Part shown: positions 25,101 to 38,799 of the stretch, piece after piece
Position numbering within the stretch: the first letter of the stretch is position 1
How the letters are laid out: every line of letters begins with the position of its first letter
Assembly: GCA_028829895.1 (NCBI GenBank)
Contig: CM054177.1
Location: 47,624,164-47,688,163, forward strand
Source of the DNA: Sinotaia quadrata
Lineage: Eukaryota; Mollusca; Gastropoda; Architaenioglossa; Viviparidae
Length of the DNA stretch: 64,000 nt
Reading direction: 5' to 3'
Translations under genes and position numbers: made by a program
The notes under the pieces: generated by a model
Database searches by the model: none
Seen by the model: the letters and a program-made list of their open reading frames with translations, nothing else
What the model was told of the DNA's origin: nothing

Positions 25101-28100
25101 TGATTCACTTATATGTTGTCATAATTTTTAACCCTCAAAAATCCCACCTGCAAGTAGAAAAATGTCATTTGCAAACTCAGAAAATAAATCGGCCATCTTG
25201 ATATGTTTTTTTAACAAAAATTATTTTCTAACTTCTTTTGAAAAGAAATTTAATTACTGGCAGTCAGTTTGACTAGTATTTTCAGGTAAGTTGTGATTGC
25301 CAGGAACATAGAACTAGTAACAATAATAATGCACTTAGATGTTTTGAATGTGTGCTGTGCAAGGGATTTACATAAAAGCATAATCTGTGCATATGTACCC
25401 ACCCCTTTTGGTGTATTGTCAACCGTGTCTGTACCAAAGTAACTCAGCATTATTCATATAAATTCAGAAGAGTCAATTGCTTCAGCAGTGAGTATCCTGC
25501 TCTCTCAGTTGTTAACTAGCTGGCATAGGTTGTATGTTACTTGTTAGTTTCCGTGTACTTTTTTATAGATTCATTCGTTTTCATTTTATGTTCATTGAAA
25601 TCATTTTTTTATTTGACATCCTTTTTGCTGTTTGTTGTGTGTTTGAATTATTATTTAGTGATATTTCATAAATCTTGTTAAAACAATTCTAAATAATTAA
25701 AACCTTCAGCATAATAAGAGAAAATTAAACAGTCAAATATATTTTTATTTTTAAAAAAGAGTGATGCTGAAATCAATACCTGAAACATCATTGCTTAGCG
25801 TACTGCAGCAAATTGAATCTGTTGTTACCAGGAGTGGAGTAGAGGTGTGTTAAGAAATTAACTCCTAAAATGCAAATAAAAATGCATGGTGACGGTTGCT
25901 TTATAGGTTAATTAAATTAATGTATAAAAACTGCAGTTATTATGTTAAAGTAAGAATGATAAAACCAAAGTGTTTCTTATTATCAAGACAAATATATATC
26001 CATTCTTTTTTTAACCTGAACCTATTAAAAGTACTATATATTCGATGCTAACAGTTGTCATCATTCTTTTCCACCCATCCATATGTTCATCCCTATTGTT
26101 GTTGGCATTCTTTTGCTAGCGAGTTGTCATAACAAATCGTGAGTTAGTCATGGTTACTATTTTCAAGGGTTGATAATTTTCTTTTTAAATCCTGTTGCTA
26201 ACAAAGTAACAAATTAACAATCTAATGTGTTTTCACATGATATTTTAAAAATAAATTTTTCTGCTTTGTGGAACTGGTAGTATAATCATTCAATAGGGGG
26301 AAAATTTATTTTCAATATATCAGCTGATTACCACGAAATTTCATGTTAGTGTAACATCATATGGATAAGTCTAAAAGCTTTCTAAATGTTAAGTTCGAAA
26401 GTGTAACTAACAAAGTTATACATGACTAACAAACACATTATATTTCTTCACAGTGGCTCATAATTTAAGAGTTAGGTCGTAACAATTATTAATAAATCTA
26501 TTTTTTTGTTAAATTTGCATATAAAACCAAGGTTCAAATTGTTGGTTGGTGCATGTGTGTGTGTGTGCAGTTTTGCCCACACTGTTTTGCTTTTGTGATA
26601 TATTTTTTGAAACAATGTATTAATGAAGAGAGTTGTGTCATTTGAAAGTATTGATTTGGGGTTATGACATTTTGAAATGCTTTCTGATCATTTTTGTTAA
26701 TTGTGAAGCACTTTTAAATCTTTGCATGGGTTCGGCGTGCCAATGTTTTTGCTGAGAGTATTGTTTGTTTTGTGGCTGTTTGCATTGTTTAGGAACTGGC
26801 TGGTATTGTGTACTTACCTGAGAGAATGAGAACAGAGGGATATTTTTTTGAGAAATGTGTGTTCTGCATGGAAAGAGTTGTGTGGCATGGCAATATTGTA
26901 GGGCTCCAATCGCCGTCAGTTTTACTGATTGATTCTCATGGTCATGGGGAGTTGCCACGATTCTCACAGTTTCTCGTTGAAATTGGCCCACTGTGTGATC
27001 TGCACGGTCCTAATCCCCATTCCCTACCACAATGGTACATGTATATGCATCCTGCTCAGCGACACTACGCAATATAGAATCTAAAGGAAGCGTAACCCTG
27101 CCTCATTTACATCATGCCTGGAGGCCAGATTAGCAAGAGTGCATTGTATTCAGAATTGGTGAGAGTTATATAAGGTAGTTGCATGACTATATGTTTGTTT
27201 ATTTTGTAATTATTTGTAATACAAATTTGTTTTGAACTGAAGAATGTCATTTTTTTTTATTTTTAAAAACACATATAGCTATTTTCTTTCATTTTCATTG
27301 TTATACATGTAAATAATACAACAACTTGCTGTGTCAGAGTTTTTTTTGAAGTGATAATACTGTACATTAAATCAACATTCAGGATTTCTCTTATCTGCAA
27401 ACAGTCAATTTTGTGAAGAAATAATATTTTTAAAAGGCATGGTTTTTTGGTCACACTTAGTTTCCATATAAATCATATCCAAAACTTGATTCTTTTACTG
27501 AACAGCAACATGTCATACATAAATGCCACATGCTTTTTTAAACAATCTATATTATATACTTGAAATATTCATATACTAATGTTTTTAAAATTTGTTCGTT
27601 ACATTCATCTTTAGGAAAGCTAATTTAACTTCGTCTCCTTTTTTACTTGTGACAAAGAATTTCATAAATTTCTAAATGTAAAATGGTGACATTAAAATCG
27701 CAAACTACTTACAAAAGTTACATTTTTCAAAGGTACCATATTCCAGAAAGATAGCTCTTGCATTATTTTGTCTTGGTGTGATGAGTTTAAATACCAAATA
27801 AGAAAAATAACTTTTGTTTCCATTTGATCATGTGGATGAAGACAGAAATGGCAGGAAAACTTTTGATATCATTGACATTTCAAAACTTAAGATTTCTGAT
27901 AATCTCTATATATTTGATTAACATCGTACATACTACATAGCTTACATAATTCTGTACATTACCATGTCATTCATTTGCATTTAAAATTTAACACAGCTGT
28001 GCATGTTTTAAACCTGAGCTAGTATGGTTTTATATCCCATTTTAAATAAATATATATCCATATTAAGTTAATAATTTAGGTTTATAAAAGAAAGTTTATT

Positions 28101-31100
28101 CATTTCAATGATATAATTATATTGCTTAATTTAAAACATTTTTTCCTGGTAAAATACATCTCGGCCTTAATAAGTTTTCAACAGAAATATGTGCTGTTTA
28201 TGTATTTCAAACTCCTATAACATTAACATTTTAATAATTTTTATCTTTTAAAGTTTTATGTGAACATTAGGGCCTGTTGTAGACTTTAACATATAAAATA
28301 ATAAGATTTAATCCACTTTTTTGCACTTCATATACCAAGAGAATTTGTTTTATTGACACTCAATGACTCGTGCAAATCAAGTGTTATTGACTGTATTCTG
28401 CATGCGAGTATCATGTATTTCAGCAGTTTTCCCCCAATTTCATCACATTATTTGACACACACACCAGTTGCATTTTTTATCCATCCTGTTTCAAATGTTT
28501 TGCCAGACTTTAATGCATATATTTTTGAGATGCTATTTGGGCAAAAGATGTAGTTTCGTTAACTTGAAAGTTGTTGAGTGGAAAGGCAGATGAATTTTCA
28601 ATTGTTTACTCTTGTACTTGTAGGGTCTCTTGGTGAAGATGTGAGAAAATCTTGTTTAATCAATGACACTTGTATTAGTTGTGACATTGAGAGAATCCTA
28701 ATTTATGAGATCTATTAAATACGTACCAGTAAAGGTGTGTCTGCTTGCATTTTTTAATGCATTTTTAGGTTTATGAAGTTACATCTATATTTTAAATTTT
28801 TTATTGTATTTTCGGAGAGGGTTTTCCTTAATTTTATTTAGTTTGTACTACATCTAAGGCATAGATTGGGTTTAATTTCTATTATATATTATTTTCATAT
28901 AGAAAATTATTTCTTTAAAGAATTGCATCTTTCTTATGCTTAGTCTTCGACAGGCAAGAAAATATCAATTCGTCAAAAGGTCAAAGAAGATAAAGAAAGA
29001 CAAAAACATGAAAAAAAAGAAAAAAGGGAAAAGGAAAAACTAGCAAAGAGACTAAAGAGAATTGAAGAAAAGGCTGAAAAGGAAAGAGCTAAAAAGGAAG
29101 AACGAGTGAGTATTTGTGATTTTGATCTATTTCCTCTAAACAACAGTCACATTCTGTTTCTTAAATTCATTCTAGTACTGTGCTTCTTAGTGTACTGTTT
29201 TAGTGGGGTGAGTGATTGTTATTATTAGTAAGATCTGCTGCTTTATAATAAAGCTCTATTTTATTCTCACACATTGCCTAAAACATATAAGTACACATAT
29301 AATGGGGGGGGGGGTACCTCATTAAAGGTTACTATATCTTGTCAAGGGCTAGATGTGATAATGCATTACAACTCATTAGGAATGCTGGTGCTTGGTCGCT
29401 TTATTTTAATGATCTAAGTTGTGTTTGGGGTTGTATTCAATCGAAGTTTAACTTTGGGCTTCGATTACTTATTATTACAGGGCATCGGGATGTGGTTTTT
29501 TAAAATATTTTTTATGTGAGTAGGACAAAAGAGAGAAAGAAAAGCTGCAAAAGAAAGAACAAGCTGAAAAAGAAAAGTTTGAAAAACAGCAACAGAAAGA
29601 AGAGGAACGGAAAAAGAAGCAGGAAATTTTGGAGTATGGCATTTTTATTCTTTCTACACAATTCATTGTAAGATGTATTCAGAGTTGTAACTATCACTTT
29701 ATTTTATTCAGTTTTTTTAATTGTATGTGCTATAATTTGCAATAGCATTGTTTAAAACACTGTCTTAAAGAGAGGGTATTGAAATAAAACTACTGTTGCT
29801 ATAATTACATAGAAGAAAAGTACTGTGGAAAACATTGTTACATAGTCATGAATCTAAAATGTTATAACATTTTAAAAATGATTTAGTTCTCTGTCTGCTT
29901 TCATTTTATATACTTCTATGATATTATGGCTTTGCAACTACTGGTCTGTAAATAAATTAAATTTACAAGATTTCTCACATTTAATTAAAGCAATAATGTT
30001 TTGTTACTATGATATTCTCTACTGTTACTGTATTTATGTGTTTTAATTCAAGCGGATAACTAACAAGCTTTTATTGTTGAATTGTTAGAGGATGGATTGT
30101 GGGTGTGGGCTCATTATTTTTACTAATACATAAATGATTGATTTACTAGAGAATAAAAATAGTAAATTTAAGTTGTTGAGTTTTTTAATGACTGAGGGGA
30201 GGGGAGAAATAAAATTGGGGATGATTTGAAGTCTACCTCCAATCACTTCCATAAGAAGATCACAACTTCAGTAATATACAGAAAAATGTATGACCTTAAA
30301 ATACACTTTTCTGCATTAAATTTTCCTCTCCTGAAATGGTTTAGATCTCTTGCTATCTACTATTAATAACTTTTTTATTTGTTTAAATGCAAGCTTTTGT
30401 GATTTTAAAACATATGCCATCGGTTTGAAAAACATAACCCAGCATCACCTTGTCAGGTTGTTTTGCCACTGAGTAATAGTTGAATGGGTCAATGTACTAA
30501 AAACTGAAAAGCAACTGTAATTATAAATGGATTTTAAAAGGTTAAATTAATACCTACTTATTATAGACATACTAAGGAATTTTAAAAGTATTATTTTTAA
30601 TTTATTTCAAATTTAAAAAATAGATAGATAATAAAAAGTTCTTATGTTTATGACTTACTGAAATTATTTCAGCATCGTTTTTTGTTTTTACAAGTCTACT
30701 AAAAAATTAAAAGCTAGTATAATTCTAAAAATATTTTTAAAATAAGTTAATTGAAGAATATTAGTGGCATACTAAGGAATTTATTTATTTCGAATTCAAA
30801 AATAAATAAATAATAAAAATCTTTCTTATTTTAGGTAAGACCACTCGCTATATGGAGTCTGGAGACGTTACATTTTGACTGATATAACTCTTTTTCAAAA
30901 CTGTATATCTTGGTAATTAGAAGAAAAAAATGTTGAAAATTGTTTTAACAAATAATGGAATCTTCCAAAGTTAAATATAAGTTTTATTTGTACATTTGAA
31001 TGATGTATTTATTATGTTTTGATCGATAATCTCACAGTCCGTAAAGCGTGCTGAAGTGCCCTTGGCGAGATTTGAAAATGGCTTACCTCCAACATCGTTT

Positions 31101-34100
31101 TTGGGTGTGTGAAAGATTAAGCAACCATCTTTTGTACATTAACTTCTTTCACCATGATAGGTATATGGTGTAAATTTCATTCATTTCCAAAGACTTTGAA
31201 AAAATGGCTGGTTCTATCTACAGTAAGTAGAAGCCCTATTCAAATGCTCCAACTGAGAATTACTGATACCTTGTTTTGATGTTGCCTGTAGCATAACAAA
31301 GGTTAAATAAAATATTACAATCTAATAATTACCTTTATATCTATTGCAAAATTGTTTATTTTACAGTGCAAAACAGGAGGAAAGAAAGAAGAAAGAAGAA
31401 GAAAAACGACTCAAAGAAGAAGAAAAACAAAAGGAAGAGGAAGAAAAGGTATAAATAAAGCAAACATAAATCTAAATCATAATTTAAAATGCTTATAAGA
31501 GAAGGTTTTTGAATGAAAGTTGTTTGGTTTTTTTAAACACAGTTTTCACTCATTGATGGCTGGATATTTGGGTGATTGGGGCTTTGCGGCTTCTACCAAT
31601 TTTGTCCACTTTACTCATTAAATACAAATTTTTCCTCATCTAATATTTCTTTCATTAATGCATATCAGACAAATATACTGCAGTAGCTGTTCACATTTTC
31701 TGATTCATGCAAGCTAGAATAGCTAAATGACCCATCTTCAAGAGAAAATAAGGCTTAGAAATACCCAGCTATGTTAAACCCTTTGAGGGAAGGTACCATT
31801 GAGCTTTAATACAAGTAGGCTGATAAGTAGGAATCATGACTCCTAAAGGACAACTTGGAAATCACTGAAAAATGAATCAAAATCTTGCTGGTGTATATCT
31901 ATAAAAGTAAGTGATAGGCCATGCTGGAAAAAATATCACTGTTGTAGGTAATAGGTACTGCCCCAAAAATATAATTTATACCATTTTCTTTTTCTATTAC
32001 TAGGTATTCCAAACATTGTTGACTGGCTGATTTTTTAACACTCATGTTCTCTCTGTATATTGAAGCTTTGTAAAACAAAAGCACATGAAACTGAAATTTT
32101 GTTCTCTGTTATGTCTTTCAGTGATTTTTTTTTTTTTTAATAAATAATTGTGAAAAGTAATATGTAGTTATTCAAAAGTTACCAACCAAGCAACTTTTTG
32201 ACCAAGCCGCCATGATTTGTCCAGCGGTAGCGCTTAACACATGCACACTTTCTCTGTCCATCAGTATGGCATGCAGGACAGTGATTTAAAAAGAACTGTT
32301 TTCATGTGGGGAGAGAACGAGGTTCATTTCCATACTAAATAATTCTTGAGAATTTCAAGATAAAGTATGATAAGCATTACTTTTGTGGTGATTCCAATAA
32401 TATAACCTTTTTACCCCAAAATAGGAAAATTCTTCATCTATAAGTCTATATAGTTTGATACTGCATGAGAGCTGAATTGTGTTGAAAGAACTGTTCACTG
32501 ACCGAAATCACTGAAGACTGTCAACAACAAAGGCGGATTGTATTGAGTACCATCGCGATCCACTAACAACATTGAACCAATTTCCACTTTGCATTCTCAT
32601 GCATCACTCTGAGGATGTTCGTTGATAAGATAAATCAATTATATTCAGTTTTGGGCGTGTATTTTTTCGTTTAAAGAACTATATTAACCGATAAATAAGA
32701 ATTTTCAGGGTCTATAGGTCTACGGTAGCATTCATCTTTTAAAGCATTGATGGGTGAACACAGAAAATAATTTTTTAAATTTATACCTGCCTTATCCAAA
32801 GCTTAAGCTGTGTATCATTCAGTAGGGGAAAGATTTATTTTCAATCTAATGTATTTCGTTTATTCGGATCACGTGTTATTTGTTTTTAATTCTTATTTTC
32901 GTGGTCATGTGACCACTTTTTTACGTCCATTACTGCATTAGCAGGGCACGGTGTAAACAATGAGTATATCACAATTTGGCTTTTTTAATTTTTAATTATT
33001 ATTTTAACCAGATTTTCTTTTCTTTTTTTAAATTCTGATAGAAACAAGTGAATTATATATTTATTACCTGTATTTTGCAAGCTTATTTTTCTGCAATAAA
33101 TATAAGAGTGAGTTGGTGATACACATACTATTACAAGGACTACAGTACAGAATTTAACTTTGGTGGTGAGTGAACTGAAAATTACTTTTGAATTTATATT
33201 CCTTATCCAAAGCTTAAAGTGGCACACCTAGCTGAAATCCACTATCAACAAAAAAAGTTGTATCAAATAAATGAAGGAAATTTTTATTCAGATTTTCAGA
33301 AACGAAAATGATTTGATTATTCAAAATATATAGGCCTACTCACTTTTCTGATGAATTTACTAGGTTTTAAAAATTATTTAATATAAATATATTTTCCGAA
33401 ACTTAAAATTTGTTAATTCTTTTTTACTTGATTGTAAGAAAACCTTAAAATATATAGCCAAAATATTTAGTAGTCAATTAATATACTGTAACATCTGGCT
33501 TCTGGGCCCTTGGCTAGTGTGTAGCAATCATTCAGCTGATGGAGCACATATTTTATTTAAATAATAATTTTAAAAATATTTGATTAATTATTATTCCATA
33601 TCTACACTATAGTCAAATATATATGAAAATTAGAGGTTCAGAAGCCAGCTTATGTTGTCCTTAAACTGTGTTCAAAATTCTTTGCAGATATCTTTAATAG
33701 GTTTTTTTTTAGATATCTGCAAAAATCGAAATTAACAACTGATTTTCAGTTAACTTTTTAACCATAAATATCTCCCATAGTATACCCCCATCTTTGATTG
33801 AAAATATCTACAGAACTATAGTGATTTGTCCAAAAATAAAAGCAGTTAATAAAATTTAGCCATTTTCTATCAGAAAAGACCAATAAAATTTTTGTTTCAT
33901 TTTATTTTCATGTTTTTAGGGGGAAAGATTATAAGGTACAAATATTTTTTGTAAGCGTGAAATGAAAAGACTGGCTGAGAAAAGATGATGTAGAGGTAAT
34001 AGATTGCTCTCTTTTACTGCATTATTATGAAATTCTGTCCGTGTCCAATAAAGGCAGATTGTGGAATAATGGTCTATCAGCTGGTTGCATCACTTATTTA

Positions 34101-37100
34101 GGTTAAGCACCACAACATGAAACATGCTATTGTGGAAAGCATGTAATTGTGTGCATACATCATATAAGAACATTCTTTGTGGTACAATGCTAGACTGTTC
34201 TAGAATCATTGAACTAAAAAGGCATTAAATTAGATGAACAATTGGCAAATGTCTGAGTGTATGTGTACAAAATATTAAGATTTCTTTATTGTGGGAGTGT
34301 ATTCTTTTATATAGATCTTTCCAGACTGAATCCAATGGTACCAAAAGCATCACTGTAGGTCAATTACAAGCAGTTATTACAATTTGAACGTTTATAGCAA
34401 TTTCGTCCATTTTGTGTTAACTGTATTAGAATTTTTTCCAACCCGAAAATGAATAAATTGCTAGTTCTGATTGACAGTATATTTGAATATAACATTGCAC
34501 AGATCTTTTTAAAAAAAAATCAGCCATGTTTGTATGTTGGATACTACTCATGGAGAGTCTGAACTATATTTTTTATCATTTATTCATTTTGTGGACCTTC
34601 AAAGTGAACTATTAGTACAATTTCATTTTCGTGTGTAAAAGTTAGCGAAAAATTTGTAACTTTGGTTCTAATTAAGTTACAAAATTGATTTTAGTATCAT
34701 TGAAATCAGCAGAAAGGTTCTATCTGTCTATATACTTTTAAATGATCATTAGTAATGATTTTGAAAAATATGTTTGAAATACCTACTTTTACATTTTATT
34801 GTTATTTTATTCAATGATGATAAAATATGTTATCATCTTTTCAGCTAAAGCAAGAACAGAAGTGGAAAGAAGCATTTCAAAGCTTTTTTATTAAGCCCAA
34901 AACTGTCAGCACCACAAAGGTCAGTATGGACCAGTTTTTCTTCTTTATTAAGTTGAGTATTTTACATGGCATCATTAACCACTTAATTAATGTTGAGTGT
35001 ATATTTCTCTTAGTCTGATTTGCTTTGTATGGTCTCTCTCTCTTTTTTTTAATGCAAATTTCTTCATAGTCATGTTTCTAATAATATAATGTTTCATTAG
35101 CTTGCTTTCTTTGAGTAATTTGGTGCTGAATGCAGATTTTACTCTAGCCATTATTCAAACAAGCAATTTGAGGCTTTGAAATGTTAGAGTTTGTACAGTT
35201 GACTCTCAGTATATGAATTTGGTGCAACTCTCTAACATTAAAAAAGCTAACCATTTTTATCTTTTGCTTATTGATTTCAGTTTTTTTGTTTTGTTTTGTA
35301 TTACTTATATTATTCTGACATAAATTTTAAATTTGCTTTATTGTTTCAGCTATATTTTGAGAATAAAATGTTTCAAAATGTTTTGTTTCATTAAGTATAC
35401 TTTGATTAATATTAATAGAGGCTAGTTGGAAATATGCTGGACCTTCATTATGAGGGAAATAACTCTTACTCTCACCAATTTAATATCTTAATCATTGGTG
35501 AATGATTATATTTCTAAATCAAGCACTGTCAGTCTTTCACTTAATTTAGGAAATACCCAACTAAATATCAGTTTAAAACTTTTTTTGATTTCTCAACATA
35601 CTATTCAAGCCTTGAGTTAAATGGCAATTTAAAAAATTAGGTTTCTAATAACTCTTACTGTAATTGCAAACTGATAAAGTTTTGATTTATAGTTATTACA
35701 GTTCAAACATGATCTCCCTTTTTCCCCCCTCTTACATCATAAATCCCACTGTAGGGTGTCGCCTGTATATAAGCTTACCAGTCAGCAACTAAGTGATTAA
35801 AAAAGTGTCCTTTCCACGCCCCCCCCCCAAAAAAAAATAAAATAAAATAAATAAAATAAAAACAAAAACAAAAAAACCTTTAGAGAATTTTTAAAAATAT
35901 ATGCCTCATGCAACATTTTGCACATTTTATTATTTTATTGCAAAGTGGCAGTGATGACAATCATATATTCATTATTTTGGGCATGCATGGACGAGACTAA
36001 AAACCCCATCAATAATACCGACTTTGATTTAAACAAATTTGGGTGTTTTATTTATTTTACTTTGATTTTATTATAACAGTGCTGCAATATTGATTATTGA
36101 ATGCTTTTTAATCTATTTAGCTCAAATCCTATACCTTTGCAAGTAATAGGTGTTGTTACCACCCAATTCATAAGAATGACAATGGTTTAACAAGTTCATT
36201 AGCTAACAGGCAGTTACTAGAGATTTTATGAAAATGCTTTTATTTATTTTTTATAGATTTCTTTTATCATTAAAAAGTATTGACAGTCTGGATAAACACT
36301 TTGTTGCACATGCAAATTGTTTTGTCTGATTTAGGTAACTAAGGTTACTGAAGGTCTATTTATTCCATTTGAACTAAAGAAAGACATGTGTCTGGCTCCC
36401 CAACAGAGAAGACATTTCACTGATGATGACAAAAACCAGTTTGATAGTGCTATGCTTTCACAGGTAAGTCTCAGACAGCCATGTTACTTTTAAGTCTTTT
36501 CTTTTTTTTTTAGAACACTCAGAAAATTGTGTTGTGACTTTCACTAGGTATTTCTTTAGAATGCTGTGTCGTATATTGGGAGGTTTAGAGGTCTGTAGAC
36601 CTTAAATTGCTTCACAAACCTCTTTTTGAAATTGATGTACAACATGTATGGTGTAGTTTTCATTTGGATTGCATTGTCTTCAGTGAAAGATAACATAGTA
36701 ACAGATAGTACTGCACCTTTTGATAATTCTGAATTGTGCCTTACTTCCTAGGAATGGTTTGTTCTGTACTAAGGTTGTAATGTGTAAATGTACTTCATGC
36801 ATATAATTTGTTATAATTATTGATGAATTGTATAAAATTATGGTATTTTCAAATATCTATCTTTTGCAGAACATTCTGATAGTTTTATTTTTAATCCAAG
36901 GAGAATAATTTAACTTATAAATGAGTGGTCATCTACAGTATGAAAATGTACAAAATCTATTTACAAGTAAGCATAAATGGCATAGCCATATTTTTGTTCG
37001 GCGTTCATGAAATATTCGATACACTCTTTATAAAATGGTGTGTATATTGTACAATATAATTATGATCAGATGTTTGGTGGTTTAGCAAATGTGAATAGTG

Positions 37101-38760
37101 TGATGTAGTTTTAATTATTTAAATTTTAAAATGAGGGTCGCATGCAGTTTATTACTGTTTTGATTACCATATACTCTCAGTTTTCTGGGCTTAAAGAGTG
37201 ATGTGGTTTATATGGATAATTGAATATAATAGATAATCCAAACAAAATTAAAAGCATACTTAATTTGTATTTTGATGCTGTTTGGGCAAACATTCAGTCT
37301 TAGTTTTAAAGTGTTTAATTAACTGAAAATTTATTAAGTTCTCAGAATTAAATTTAATAGGTTTTATTATTTGCAGTTCCTGCAGATAAAATGCTCTGCT
37401 AGTCCTAACATTCAACTTTTCTCATGCTTTGAATAATTTTGTTTTACATTTAATTCTTTCCTTTTTTTAGTTTTATTTTAGTTTTTTTTATTTTTCTAGG
37501 GTAAGAGCACCAATTATCTTGAACAGCTGAAGGCTGGTGTTGTGAAACCTGTTAGAACTGGGCGCATCTTAAGAAAGTAAGTTATATTTATTTGCTTTTT
37601 GTGTTACAAGACAAAATTCTGCTCCAGTGCATGTGACAATTCTGTGACCATAGTATTTTAACAGGAACATAGAAAAATGAATATGCAGATATTTTAACAT
37701 TTTGTCACTTATACATCTATGTAACTAAAAGCCATTCAGTTATTAAAAGAGGAATATAATACCTATGAATGTGACGTTTGTGTTATATACAGCTATTGTT
37801 ATCAGTTTTGTACACCAATCTAAGATTTTGCTGGTGGTCTGGTTTGCCTATACAGGAAGAAAGATGTGGATGAAGAGGTGGTTCTCATAATTCATGATTC
37901 TGAGATGGTTAAAAAAGTTACACATGTTGTTAAACTCCTTCAGTTTCACACGGATTACCGCCCACCTTATTATGGGACCTGGCGGAAAAAAGTCAAAGGT
38001 GTTTCACCACGTAATCCTTGGAAGAAAGACAAGGTATGCATTTAGTACTTGAGTATTTTATTCATTAGAAAGTAATTTGGGCTTTTTTTATCTTTGTATT
38101 GCCAAATATGGTTTTTGAAATTTCACTGTCAGCATCTCTTCTTCCATAAAGTTATTCTGCTTTCAGTGATGTCCAAATTTTCTTTGCACAAATCTCAGCA
38201 GTTATTTCTTCTAAACTAATAGATTAGAAATATTAAAAAATACTGCAAAATATTTTGGTATGGCACAGATACCAACTAATTCATTTACTCTTTAATACAT
38301 GTCTGCAAGCAATTCAGATATTTATTTTGAAAATTATTCTTCTATCATTTAGCCAACTACACATTTGGTATAAATTTGGACAAAAGTCATAGTCAGACAT
38401 ACATGCCAAGTGGGCTGAAGGAATCCATTAACACCCCATTTTCAGTAAATGAAGACAGACTTGCATAAATTTACAGAAATGTCTCAAGAATTGATAAAAT
38501 AGATCAAATCAAATTTCTCATCTGTCATGCTTTTCTACTGCTTCACATGCCTTAAGAGGGAGATAATGAATTAAAGAGCTTATCCTGTTGCATGTAGCTC
38601 AAAGTGAGGTACCCTAGATATCCTTAGGAGCCTCAGAATGAAGGTATGAACTGAAACTGGAAAAGCTGGGAGATCCTGACAGTAAGTATTAAAGAAAATC
38701 TTATTTCATGTAGGAACATTTTCCTATACAAACAAGCTTACTTTAGAAGAATGACTAGTA

Positions 38761-38799
<39 letters not shown>

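Noticed and set aside
26808..27077. 89-codon plus-strand frame and the TACTTACCTG word, like the start of U1 snRNA
   Set aside because: After the first ten bases nothing follows the U1 sequence; the word is better read as a minus-strand splice donor. The frame matches no family I know.
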